64,000 nucleotides of DNA. It comes from Salinibacterium sp. ZJ450 (GTDB lineage Bacteria; Actinomycetota; Actinomycetes; Actinomycetales; Microbacteriaceae). Below are positions 56,721-64,000 of the stretch, piece by piece (position 1 is the stretch's first letter; every line of letters starts with the position of its first letter). The stretch lies in the NCBI RefSeq assembly GCF_011751885.2, contig NZ_CP061771.1:2542001-2606000 (forward strand), read 5' to 3'. The notes below the pieces were generated by a model that had not been told where the DNA came from, did no database searches, and was given only the letters and a program-made list of their open reading frames with translations. Position numbers and translations under genes: made by a program.

Positions 56721-58136
56721 TCAGGCGAAGTCGGCCAGGCGCGCCTCGACGGCGGCCACCGCTCCGGCGTCCGCTGCCAGGGTCGGGTCAACGACCGCAA
56801 GCAGCGGCACGATGCTGGCGTCGGATGCGCCGGCGTCGGATGCCGCGGCCTTGACCTTCTCGTCGGCACGGTCCGCCGGCACATTACCCGCTCGCACGGC
56901 CTGAACCCACGCGGCGAGGGCGCGGGCGGCGCCCTCCCCCTCGCGGCCGGCTGCCCGCTCGGCAAGCAGGATCGGCGCGATGCGCACGCGCAGCTTGGTG
57001 ACGCCGTCCATGCCGATCTGCGCGAGCTTGTGCTGGATGCGGCCGTTGTCGAAGCGGTCGAGCAGCGCGGCGCGGTAGGTGTCGAGGTCGAGGCCTTCGG
57101 TGGGCAGGTGGGCGACCGCCTCGTCCCAGAACTCCTGCACCCAGCCACGGCAGACCGGGTCAGCGATCGCCTCGGCGACGGTGGCATGTCCGCGGGCGGC
57201 TCCGGCGTAGGCGAGCAGGGTGTGCGCGCCGTTCAGCAACCAGAGCTTGCGGTTCTCGAACGGTTCGATGTCGTCGACGAAGCGGGCTCCGGCGTCCTCC
57301 CAGCGGGGTCGGCCGGCGGGGAACTCGCCGCTCAGTACCCAGTCGCTGAACGGTTCGGTGACCACCGGTGACCGGTCGGCCCAGCCGGTGAGCTCGGCGA
57401 CCGTGTCGATGTCGTCCTGCACGGTCTTCGGGGTGATCCGGTCGATCGAGGTCGACACGAACGACACCTGCTCGGCCAGGTAGGCGCGCAGTTCTGGCGT
57501 GGCGTGCTCGGCGAGGGCGAGCAGTCCCGAGCGGATGAAGTCACCGTTCGAGGGCATGTTGTCGCAGGAGACGACGGCGATCGGGCCGGCGTTCGCGCGG
57601 CGGCGCGCCTCAAGCCCGACCAGCAGTCGGACGAGGGTGGATCCGGGGCCGTCGGTCAGGTCGAGCTTGTCGCCGCCCAGGTTCGCGTCGAGCCAGGCCA
57701 GGTCGGAGCGCACCTGCTCGTCGGATTCGTCCGGCTGGCCCTCTGCGGTGAGCCGGTAGCCGGCCTCGGTGATGGTCAGGGTGATGATGGCGGTGGGTGC
57801 CGCGGCGATGGTGCTGACCAGGTCGTCGAGGTCGCCGCCGTCGACGGCGCGGGAGATGCTGCGGATCACGCTGGCGCTGTCGCCGTCCACGGCGCGCACC
57901 ACCAGGTTGTACAGGCCGTCCTGCGCGGCGATCTCCTCGGCCGCCTGCGGGCTGCGCCCGGTGTATGCGGCGATCCCCCACTCGCGGTTCTCGTCCACGG
58001 CGTCGGTGTACCAGGCCTGGTGGGCGCGGTGGAAGGCACCGAGCCCGAGGTGCACGATGCGCACCGGGGCTGCGGTCTCGTCGGCGCCGGTTCGGCGGGC
58101 GAGTTCTGCACGGTTCAGGGGTGTTGCGGGGGTCAC
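56721..58136 (-). CDS. uxuB: Fructuronate reductase (mannitol dehydrogenase family)
   Basis: Reduces D-fructuronate to D-mannonate with NADH. 471 residues. Rossmann start VRIVHLGLGAFHRAHQAWYT, family motif VSTSIDRITPK and catalytic Lys/His region NRKLWLLNGAHTLLAYAG. The GTG start at 58136 overlaps the uxaC stop (GTGA). Mannitol or tagaturonate dehydrogenases share the fold; the position between uxaC and the manD operon favours fructuronate. Confidence 0.92.
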   Translation of the reverse strand: MTPATPLNRAELARRTGADETAAPVRIVHLGLGAFHRAHQAWYTDAVDENREWGIAAYTGRSPQAAEEIAAQDGLYNLVVRAVDGDSASVIRSISRAVDGGDLDDLVSTIAAAPTAIITLTITEAGYRLTAEGQPDESDEQVRSDLAWLDANLGGDKLDLTDGPGSTLVRLLVGLEARRRANAGPIAVVSCDNMPSNGDFIRSGLLALAEHATPELRAYLAEQVSFVSTSIDRITPKTVQDDIDTVAELTGWADRSPVVTEPFSDWVLSGEFPAGRPRWEDAGARFVDDIEPFENRKLWLLNGAHTLLAYAGAARGHATVAEAIADPVCRGWVQEFWDEAVAHLPTEGLDLDTYRAALLDRFDNGRIQHKLAQIGMDGVTKLRVRIAPILLAERAAGREGEGAARALAAWVQAVRAGNVPADRADEKVKAAASDAGASDASIVPLLAVVDPTLAADAGAVAAVEARLADFA

Positions 58137-59533
58137 AGTTTGAAGACCTTTCGGGGCTGACTGTCGGTGAGGTCGACGATGATGCGGTCGGCGGCGCTCT
58201 GGGAGATGCGGCCCTCCCGCACGAGGCGCGCGAGGAACGCGGCATCCAGTCGGCGCGCCATGTCGTGCCGGGCGGGGATGGACAGGAACGCCCGGGTGTC
58301 GTCGATGAATCCGGAGCTGCGGTAGAAGCCGGCGGTCTCGGTGACGGCGGCGCGGAAGCGCAGCACTGCGTCGGGCGCGTCGATGAACCACCACGGTGCG
58401 CCGATGAACACGCTCGGGTAGAAGCCGGCGAGCGGCGCGATTTCGCGGGAGTAGATGGTCTCGTCGATGGTGAACAGCACCACGTGCAGGTTCTTCTCGA
58501 GGCCGTACTTCTCGAGCAGCGGGCGCAGGTTCTCGGTGTAGCTGGTGGCCAAGGGGATGTCGTGGCCGGTGTCGGCTCCGAGCTTCGCGAAGGTCTGCGA
58601 GCTGTGGTTGCGGTAGACGCCGGGGTGGATGGTCATCACCAGGCCATCGTTGACGCTCATCCGCGCGGACTGCAGCAGCATGTGCCCGGCGAAGGTGCGG
58701 CTCTCCTCAGCGGAGAGTTCGCCGCGCACGGCGCGGCGGTAGAGGGCCGCGGCATCCGTCTCGTCAAGGTCGACGGTGAGCGGATGCAGCACACCGTGGT
58801 CGGCGCTGACGGCGCCGTGCTCCACGAAGTGGGCGCGACGGCCCTCGAGGGCGCGCAGGTAGCCGGCGAAGTCGTCAGTGGCGGTTCCCGCCCATTCGGT
58901 GAGCCGGCCGACCTTGTCGGCGAACGCGGGGTTCGCCGGGTCGAGGTAGGCGTCGGGGCGGAAGGTGGGCAGCACCCGGCCGTGGAAGGAGGAGTCGGCG
59001 GCGAGGGCCTTGTGCACGCTGAGGTCGTCCATCGGGTCATCGGTGGTGGCCATTACCTCGATGCGGAAGCGCTCGAACAGCGCGCGCGGCCGGTACTCCG
59101 GGGTGTCGAGGTGGCGTGAGATGGTGTCGAACAGCTGGTCGGCGGTCTCGGCAGACGGCTCGAGGTCGACGCCGAACAGGGTGGAGAGCTCGTGGGTGAG
59201 CCAGTATCCGGATGCCGTGCCGGCGAAGAGGTGCCAGTTGCTGGCGAGGATTCGCCAGGCGCTGCGCGGGTCGACCGGGGCGCTGGTTCCGACGCCGAGC
59301 GTGGCGAGATCGATCCCCGCGGAGTGCAGCAGCCGGGTGACGTAGTGGTCGTAGGTGATGAACAGGTTCGCCGGGTCGGAGAACGGTTCGTCGTCGAGCA
59401 GCAGGCTCGGCGCCACGTGTCCGTGGGGCGAGATGATCGGCAGCGCCTCCACTCGCTCGTACAGCCCGCGGGCCACCTCGCGGGTGGCGGGGTCTGCGGG
59501 AAACAGGCGGTCGGGGTCAAGCTGCAGCGTCAT
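58133..59533 (-). CDS. uxaC: Glucuronate isomerase
   Basis: Isomerises D-glucuronate to D-fructuronate, first internal step. 466 residues. Metal-binding N-terminal IISPHGHVAPSLLLDDEPF, then LFITYDHYVTRLLHSAGID, and VMATTDDPMDDL followed by VLPTFRPDAYLD. ATG at 59533 has GAGGAG five bases upstream; a GTG two codons earlier would overlap that ribosome site. Operators and a promoter lie at 59546-59631. Confidence 0.95.
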   Translation of the reverse strand: MTLQLDPDRLFPADPATREVARGLYERVEALPIISPHGHVAPSLLLDDEPFSDPANLFITYDHYVTRLLHSAGIDLATLGVGTSAPVDPRSAWRILASNWHLFAGTASGYWLTHELSTLFGVDLEPSAETADQLFDTISRHLDTPEYRPRALFERFRIEVMATTDDPMDDLSVHKALAADSSFHGRVLPTFRPDAYLDPANPAFADKVGRLTEWAGTATDDFAGYLRALEGRRAHFVEHGAVSADHGVLHPLTVDLDETDAAALYRRAVRGELSAEESRTFAGHMLLQSARMSVNDGLVMTIHPGVYRNHSSQTFAKLGADTGHDIPLATSYTENLRPLLEKYGLEKNLHVVLFTIDETIYSREIAPLAGFYPSVFIGAPWWFIDAPDAVLRFRAAVTETAGFYRSSGFIDDTRAFLSIPARHDMARRLDAAFLARLVREGRISQSAADRIIVDLTDSQPRKVFKL

Positions 59534-59545
59534 TGGCACTCCTCA

Positions 59546-59574
59546 ATTGAAATGGGCGCACTAGAGTCTGTCAA
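59546..59574 (-). promoter_or_regulatory. Promoter of the uxaC operon
   Basis: Minus strand TTGACA (59574-59569), 17-base spacer, TTCAAT (59551-59546). The operators begin within the -35 box region, fitting repression. The predicted start leaves only a few bases before the ribosome site, so a start from a neighbouring box is possible. Confidence 0.5.
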
Positions 59575-59577
59575 CCG

Positions 59578-59631
59578 GTTGCCAACGGTTGCAACTCGAG
59601 TTATGTTGCCAACGGTTGCAACACGAGTTAT
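59578..59631. promoter_or_regulatory. Tandem LacI-type operators before uxaC
   Basis: Two 27-bp units, 59578-59604 and 59605-59631, identical but for one base. Each holds the near-palindrome GTTGCCAACGGTTGCAAC. A further CAACCGGTTG palindrome begins at 59572. The second unit ends on the stop codon of the LacI gene. Confidence 0.82.
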
Positions 59632-60671
59632 TAGGAGCGGGGCGCGCGCCCGGTGGATTCGCGCACGATTAATTCTGTGGGCAGCAACCCGGCGTCGGCC
59701 TCGGTGCTGCGCTCGAGCAGAATGCGCACCGCACGTGCGCCGGCGTCGGCGAGCGGCGTGCGGATGGTGGTGAGCGGCGGATTGGTGAAGTCGGCTCCGA
59801 AGATGTCGTCGAAGCCCACGATGCTGAGCTGGTCGGGCACGATCACGCCGCGCTCCCCCGCCTCGCGAAGCAGGCCGATCGCCATCAGGTCGTTGTATGC
59901 GATGATCGCGGTCGCGTCGACGTCGAGACACTGGCTGAATGCCGCCCGGCCGCCGTCGAGCGTCGGCGTGCCTGGGCCGATCTCGACGAAGTCCATCCCG
60001 CGCCCGGCCGCGGCCTCGGCGATCGCCTCGCTGCGCTTGCGGCTAATCCACGACGTGGCCGGGCCGGCCAAGAACGCGATCGAGCGGTGGCCGAGGTCGT
60101 ACAGGTGGTTGACCGCAGGGTTCACCCCGGTGGACACGTCTGGCAGCACGGAGTCGACACCCTCGACGTCGCGGTTGATCACCACGAGCGGCTTGCGGGA
60201 GGCCAGGCTCTGAATCTGGGTGTCACCCAGTCGGGTGGTGGCGAGCACGAGGCCGTCAACCGACGGAAGCACGCGTTCGGCCGCGGCGGCTTCCCGCTCC
60301 CCCGACTCCTGCGACTCGGCAATGATCAGGGTGTAGCCGTTCTGGGCGGCGGCGTGTTCGGCGCCGCGCACGATCCCGAACAGCATCGGGTTGGTGATGT
60401 CGGCGACGAGCAGCCCGAGTGTCAGCGTCCTGCCGGTCGGCAGCGCCCGCGCGATGGGGTTGACGCGGTAGTTGAGCTGCTTCGCGGCGGCCCGGATCCG
60501 CTCTTCTGTCTTCACATTGATGCGGCCCGGTTGGCTGAGCGCGCGGGAGACGGTTGACGGATTCACGTCGGCGAGGCGGGCGATGTCATAGATCGTCGGC
60601 GCCGTCTTGCCGTTGCGCCCACGACGTGCCGGTGGCGGGTCGGCGACCGCTTCACCGTTGCTGCTCGTCAT
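59631..60671 (-). CDS. LacI family transcriptional regulator
   Basis: 346 residues. N-terminal helix-turn-helix at about 26-47 (IYDIARLADVNPSTVSRALS), hinge helix NPIARALPTGRTLTLGLL, and a periplasmic-binding-type effector domain (LLVADITNPMLFGIVRGAEH; FDDIFGADFTNPPLTTIRTP). Most likely it represses the uxaC, uidA and Gfo/Idh promoters, whose operators share the half-site, with a glucuronide or uronate as inducer. ATG at 60671 has GAAGGAG upstream. A rare TTA codon is at 59672. Confidence 0.93.
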   Translation of the reverse strand: MTSSNGEAVADPPPARRGRNGKTAPTIYDIARLADVNPSTVSRALSQPGRINVKTEERIRAAAKQLNYRVNPIARALPTGRTLTLGLLVADITNPMLFGIVRGAEHAAAQNGYTLIIAESQESGEREAAAAERVLPSVDGLVLATTRLGDTQIQSLASRKPLVVINRDVEGVDSVLPDVSTGVNPAVNHLYDLGHRSIAFLAGPATSWISRKRSEAIAEAAAGRGMDFVEIGPGTPTLDGGRAAFSQCLDVDATAIIAYNDLMAIGLLREAGERGVIVPDQLSIVGFDDIFGADFTNPPLTTIRTPLADAGARAVRILLERSTEADAGLLPTELIVRESTGRAPRS

Positions 60672-60803
60672 TGTCGCTCCTTCAATGCTGGCTCGGGAAC
60701 CAAGCATCCTTCAACGCTAACGCTCCGGCAGTGATTAGAGCTGCATTCACGCCACCGCACTGGCTGGTTCCTCCTGAACTCGCTGCTGTTCGAGCAGTTT
60801 GGG

Positions 60804-62009
60804 TCAGCCGGCCGTCTCGTCGACGGTCGCGGTGTCGGCACCGGCGGCGAGCACCAGCTCGTCGTAGTCACCGTTCAGCACGTCGGCGAACTTCACCGGG
60901 GTGCCGAGCATTTGCGAGACGTAGACCGTGTGCACCAGGGCCAGCGCCTCGGTGGCCTGCGCGACGGTGACGCCGGGTTCACGGCCGGTCTGGATGGCCT
61001 CGAGGATGTCTTCGTACTGCAGCAGGTGGCCCTCGAACAGTTCGAACTCGAGCGGCGCACCGGTCACGTTCTTCTCGCCGACCTCGTTCACCGCCTGGTT
61101 CGCGAGCAGGCCGTAGCCGCGCAGTTCGCCCGGGGCGTGCGCGTCGTCGGCGTGGAAGTACTCCAGTTGGTTGTTCAGGATGAACGCCGAGCCGGTGGAG
61201 CCGTGCACCTGGATTCGGGTGGCGTTCTCGGGGAAGGCGTTGGTGGTGGCGAGCAGGGTGGCGAACGCGCCGCTTTCGAAGCGGATGACGGATGCCGCGA
61301 CATCCTCGACCTCGACCCGTTCGTGGGCGAGCAGTGCCGTGTATCCGAATACCTCGACCGGTCGGCCGAGGAAGTGCAGCAGCTGGTCGACCGCGTGCAC
61401 GCCCTGGTTCATCAGCGCGCCTCCGCCGTCAAATTGCCAGGTTCCGCGCCAGTCGCCGGAGTCGTAGTACTCCTGGCTGCGCCACCAGGCGACGGTGACG
61501 GTCGCCGAGGTGACCCGGCCGAATCGGCCGTCGTCGATCGCCCGCTTCACGGCCACGGTTGTGGGCGAGAAGCGGTTCTGGCTGATCACCGAGACGGTGA
61601 TGCCGCGCTCCCGGGCGGCCTCGGCCAGTTCGCTGATCCGGCGGGCGCGCGCCAGGTGCACGTCGATCGGCTTCTCGATCACCACGTGCAGGCCGGCGGC
61701 GATGGCCTCTTCGGCGATGACCGCGTGGGAGCCGCTCGGGGTGGTGATCGCGACCAGGTCGATGTGGGTCGACGCCAGCGCGGCGGCGAGCGACGGGAAG
61801 GTCTGCGGCCGCGGGCCCTCGAGGTCAGTGGCGACGTACTCGGCGACGGCCTCCGCCTGCGTGGTGACGGAGTCGATCACGGCCACCAGGTTCAGCGCCG
61901 GGTGGGCAACTGCCACCCTGGCGTGCGCCCGGCCGATGACGCCTGCGCCGACGATCGCCACGGTGAGCGGTGTGGTCGGGGTGCTGGCAAGCGGTTGCGG
62001 CTGCGGCAT
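60804..62009 (-). CDS. Gfo/Idh/MocA family oxidoreductase (first copy)
   Basis: NAD(P)-dependent sugar dehydrogenase family. 401 residues. Rossmann motif VAIVGAGVIGRAHARVAV, catalytic EKP motif HVVIEKPIDVHL and the C-terminal beta-sheet domain with GTWQFDGGGALMNQGVHAVD. Substrate unknown, perhaps inositol, a glycoside or a uronic acid. A promoter and a large operator palindrome precede it. Confidence 0.9.
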   Translation of the reverse strand: MPQPQPLASTPTTPLTVAIVGAGVIGRAHARVAVAHPALNLVAVIDSVTTQAEAVAEYVATDLEGPRPQTFPSLAAALASTHIDLVAITTPSGSHAVIAEEAIAAGLHVVIEKPIDVHLARARRISELAEAARERGITVSVISQNRFSPTTVAVKRAIDDGRFGRVTSATVTVAWWRSQEYYDSGDWRGTWQFDGGGALMNQGVHAVDQLLHFLGRPVEVFGYTALLAHERVEVEDVAASVIRFESGAFATLLATTNAFPENATRIQVHGSTGSAFILNNQLEYFHADDAHAPGELRGYGLLANQAVNEVGEKNVTGAPLEFELFEGHLLQYEDILEAIQTGREPGVTVAQATEALALVHTVYVSQMLGTPVKFADVLNGDYDELVLAAGADTATVDETAG

Positions 62010-62080
62010 TGCGTCGCCTTCCTAGTGTTCGCGTCATTGGGAACCCTGCCGTGAACAACTCCGGGAAGGCCTTGGCCGCT

Positions 62081-62109
62081 ACTCTAAACAGATCTGTGGC
62101 GCGGCGCAA
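62081..62109 (-). promoter_or_regulatory. Promoter of the first Gfo/Idh gene
   Basis: Minus strand TTGCGC, 17 bases, TAGAGT. The -35 box overlaps the end of the 35-bp operator palindrome. Confidence 0.6.
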
Positions 62110-62140
62110 CCGATTGCCAAACTGTTTGGCAATCGGTTGC
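62106..62140. promoter_or_regulatory. 35-bp perfect operator palindrome
   Basis: GCAACCGATTGCCAAA, three central bases, then the exact reverse complement. The half TTGGCAATCGGTTGC is related to the uxaC and uidA operators. It begins 21 bases after the stop of the second Gfo/Idh gene, so it might also end that transcript. Confidence 0.8.
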
Positions 62141-62160
62141 GATTTGTTACCCAAGCGTGG

Positions 62161-63345
62161 CTAGACGGCGCGCTCGGGGAACTTGCCCTCGTCGCGGATG
62201 CGGTCGTTCAGCTCGGCGAGGAACTCGTCCTCGTCGAAGTCGAGCGACACCTCGGCGCCCGTCCAGCTGGACAGGTGGATCGCGTTGGCCAGCCGCACGC
62301 CCTTGATGCCGTCGGTGCCGGCGGCGAGCAGCGGGGTGCCGTCGAGGATGTTGGCGGCGAAGTTCGCCAGCACGCCGGAGTGCTGCGCACCCCACACCGA
62401 GTCGAACTCGATGGTCTCCTGCGAGTACAGCTCGTCCTTGTCCAGTTGGCCGGTGAACAGCTTCATCACGTCGTCCATGTCCATCTCGGCGCTCAGTTCG
62501 CGCTCGGGCTTCGTCAGCCGGCTGACGGTGGCGACCTTGCTGTTCTCGACCACGATCTTGCCCTGGTCGCCGAGGATCTCGAACCGGTCGGTGCCGATCA
62601 GGTCGTGCGTCGCCGTGACGAACACCCCGGTGACGCCGTTGCCGTAGTCGGCCAGCACGGTCACCTCGTCTTCCACGGCGATGTCGCGGCGGAACCCGTA
62701 GGCGACCTTCGCGTAGACCGACTTCGGCGCTCCGCAGATCCACTGCCAGAGGTCGAGCTGGTGCGGCGCCTGGTTGACGAGCACGCCGCCGCCCTCGCCG
62801 CCCCACGTCGCGCGCCACTCGCTCTGGTCGTAGTAGCCCTGCGGCCGCCACCAGTTTGTGATGATCCAGTTCGAGCGCAGGATGTTGCCGATCTCGCCGT
62901 TCTCGACGATCTCCTTCAACCGGATGTACAGCGGGTTGTTGCGCTGGTTGAACATGATGCCGAAGCTCAGCTCGGGCTTGGTGGCAGCGAACGCGTTCAG
63001 CTCGGCGACCTGCTTGGTGTACACCCCGGCCGGCTTTTCCACCAGCGCGTGGATGTCGCGGCTCAGGGCCGCGATACCCATCTCCGGGTGCAGGAAATGC
63101 GGCACGGTGGTGATGACCGCGTCAACCGTGCCGCTGTCGAGCAGGGCGACGTAGTCGTCGAAGAACGGCACGTCGGGATACACGGATGCCGCGACATCCG
63201 CCTTCGCCGGATCAATGTCGGCAATCGCGCCGATGACCATGTTCGGCACGAGTCCGTCGGCGATGAACTTGGCGTACATCGAACCCTGGGCGCCGAGGCC
63301 GATGATTCCGAGGCGGACCTGGGCTGTGGGTGCTGCGTCTGTCAT
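62161..63345 (-). CDS. Gfo/Idh/MocA family oxidoreductase (second copy)
   Basis: 394 residues. LGIIGLGAQGSMYAKFIADG Rossmann motif, HALVEKPAGVYTKQ catalytic motif and ATWGGEGGGVLVNQAPHQLD. Only moderately similar to the first copy. It follows the TIM-barrel isomerase gene by 32 bases and is probably cotranscribed with it. Confidence 0.9.
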   Translation of the reverse strand: MTDAAPTAQVRLGIIGLGAQGSMYAKFIADGLVPNMVIGAIADIDPAKADVAASVYPDVPFFDDYVALLDSGTVDAVITTVPHFLHPEMGIAALSRDIHALVEKPAGVYTKQVAELNAFAATKPELSFGIMFNQRNNPLYIRLKEIVENGEIGNILRSNWIITNWWRPQGYYDQSEWRATWGGEGGGVLVNQAPHQLDLWQWICGAPKSVYAKVAYGFRRDIAVEDEVTVLADYGNGVTGVFVTATHDLIGTDRFEILGDQGKIVVENSKVATVSRLTKPERELSAEMDMDDVMKLFTGQLDKDELYSQETIEFDSVWGAQHSGVLANFAANILDGTPLLAAGTDGIKGVRLANAIHLSSWTGAEVSLDFDEDEFLAELNDRIRDEGKFPERAV

Positions 63346-63377
63346 GAAGCTGGAGTTCCCGTTCTGTTGTGTATCGA

Positions 63378-64000
63378 TTACTTCGTCGTAACGTCGAGGC
63401 GCGCCAGCAGGCCCGCGAAGGCGCGCGCGGCTTCACCGAACGCGGTGGGGCCGGAGAACCCGCCGAGTTCGAACGCGCTGGCCAGGTGCGGCTCGAGCGA
63501 GGCGAACCCGGTGTAGCCGTCGTCGCGCAGCGCGGTGAGCGTCTCGACGAGTTCGCCGTCGCCCTGCCCGGCCGGCACCACCTCGCCGGTTGCCGCCACG
63601 GCATCCTTCACCTGCAGGTAGTCGACGTACGGGCGTAGCATCGCGTAGCCGTCGCTGAACGGGCGAACGCCCACCTGCACGAAGTTGGCGTTGTCCCAGG
63701 CCAGCCGCAGCGCGGGCGAGCCGACGCTCTCGACCAGGTCGAGCAGGCGCTCCGGGATGTCGCCGTAGATGTCCTTCTCGTTCTCGTGCAGCAGCACGAC
63801 GCGCTCTTTCTCGGCCTCGTCGGCGAGCAGGCGCATCCGCAGCATGACGTCATCACGGATGTCGTGGACCGCGACCCCCTCGCCGCGGAAGAACGAGAAC
63901 ACCCGGATGTTCGGGGTCTCGAGCGCGTGCGCGACGCGGATGATGCGGCGCAGCCGCTGCACCTCGAGGTCGGGATCAAGCGCGACGTCGACCTTGCCGA
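63378..64000 (-). CDS. Sugar phosphate isomerase/epimerase family protein (5' end beyond window)
   Basis: AP-endonuclease-2 type TIM barrel. About 207 C-terminal residues are visible; the frame is open to base 64000. NIRVFSFFRGEG, VVLLHENEKDIYGD (metal His/Glu), LAWDNANFVQVGVRPF (metal Asp) and YVDYLQVKDAVA (His position replaced by Gln/Lys). Pairs of these with Gfo/Idh enzymes act in inositol, hydroxypyruvate and 3-keto-glycoside routes. Confidence 0.85.
   Translation of the reverse strand, partial: GKVDVALDPDLEVQRLRRIIRVAHALETPNIRVFSFFRGEGVAVHDIRDDVMLRMRLLADEAEKERVVLLHENEKDIYGDIPERLLDLVESVGSPALRLAWDNANFVQVGVRPFSDGYAMLRPYVDYLQVKDAVAATGEVVPAGQGDGELVETLTALRDDGYTGFASLEPHLASAFELGGFSGPTAFGEAARAFAGLLARLDVTTK

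Noticed and set aside
62106-62140. 35-bp palindrome considered only as a terminator
   Set aside because: Possible, but its half-sites match the uxaC and uidA operators and it overlaps the -35 box of a promoter, so an operator is the better call.

Overview
The window is high-GC DNA with many GTG starts, overlapping stop/start junctions and short or absent mRNA leaders. Its gene content (complete flagellar export genes, DUF501-ftsB-eno order, mfd, mazG, pth, L25, a type II NADH dehydrogenase) points to a motile actinobacterium, most likely of the Microbacteriaceae. This is inference from gene content and style; no 16S is present.

Region 1 (1-25244) is a flagellar cluster. The left arm on the minus strand runs flgB-flgC-fliE-fliF-fliG-fliH-fliI-fliJ-like-NlpC/P60-fliK-flgD-flgE, with flgE cut by the left edge. 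Next, also minus, come fliD-fliS-small chaperone-like gene, then fliC, then a FliA-type sigma factor. The right arm on the plus strand runs flgN-flgK-flgL-fliW and fliM-fliN-fliO-fliP-fliQ-fliR-flhB-flhA-FlhF-like. Five promoter-like sequences with the strict form TAAC-15 bases-GCCGATAG were found. Four sit before flgB, fliC, flgN and fliM, and the fifth has no obvious gene. They look like the regulon of the sigma factor encoded in the middle. motAB, flgG and chemotaxis genes are not in the window, and no csrA is seen beside fliW.

Region 2 (25276-31767) is accessory: a tiny lysine-rich protein, an alpha/beta hydrolase, an htpX-lemA pair, a two-gene ABC-2 exporter and a large surface protein with Ig-like modules and a membrane part. 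Region 3 (31867-50213) is mostly housekeeping: a tRNA-Leu(UAA) with a short variable loop, ndh, a mycosin-like protease, DUF501, ftsB/divIC, eno, ferritin, a GNAT enzyme, hisS, a NarL-type two-component system, a membrane protein, mazG, mfd, pth, rplY and a 2-hydroxyacid dehydrogenase.

Region 4 (50492-64000) is a hexuronide catabolic island. uidA, a GPH-family transporter, manD and gntK form one operon; uxaC, uxuB and a VOC protein form another. Between them they import and hydrolyse glucuronides and convert glucuronate to fructuronate, mannonate and 2-keto-3-deoxygluconate. A LacI-family regulator is encoded beside uxaC, and matching operator palindromes lie before uidA, uxaC and a Gfo/Idh gene. 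Two Gfo/Idh/MocA oxidoreductases and a partial TIM-barrel sugar isomerase complete the region.

Two families of dispersed palindromes of fixed length (four copies of 55 bp, two copies of 86 bp) lie only between genes in regions 3 and 4, mostly just after stop codons. They are the least expected non-coding structure in the window.
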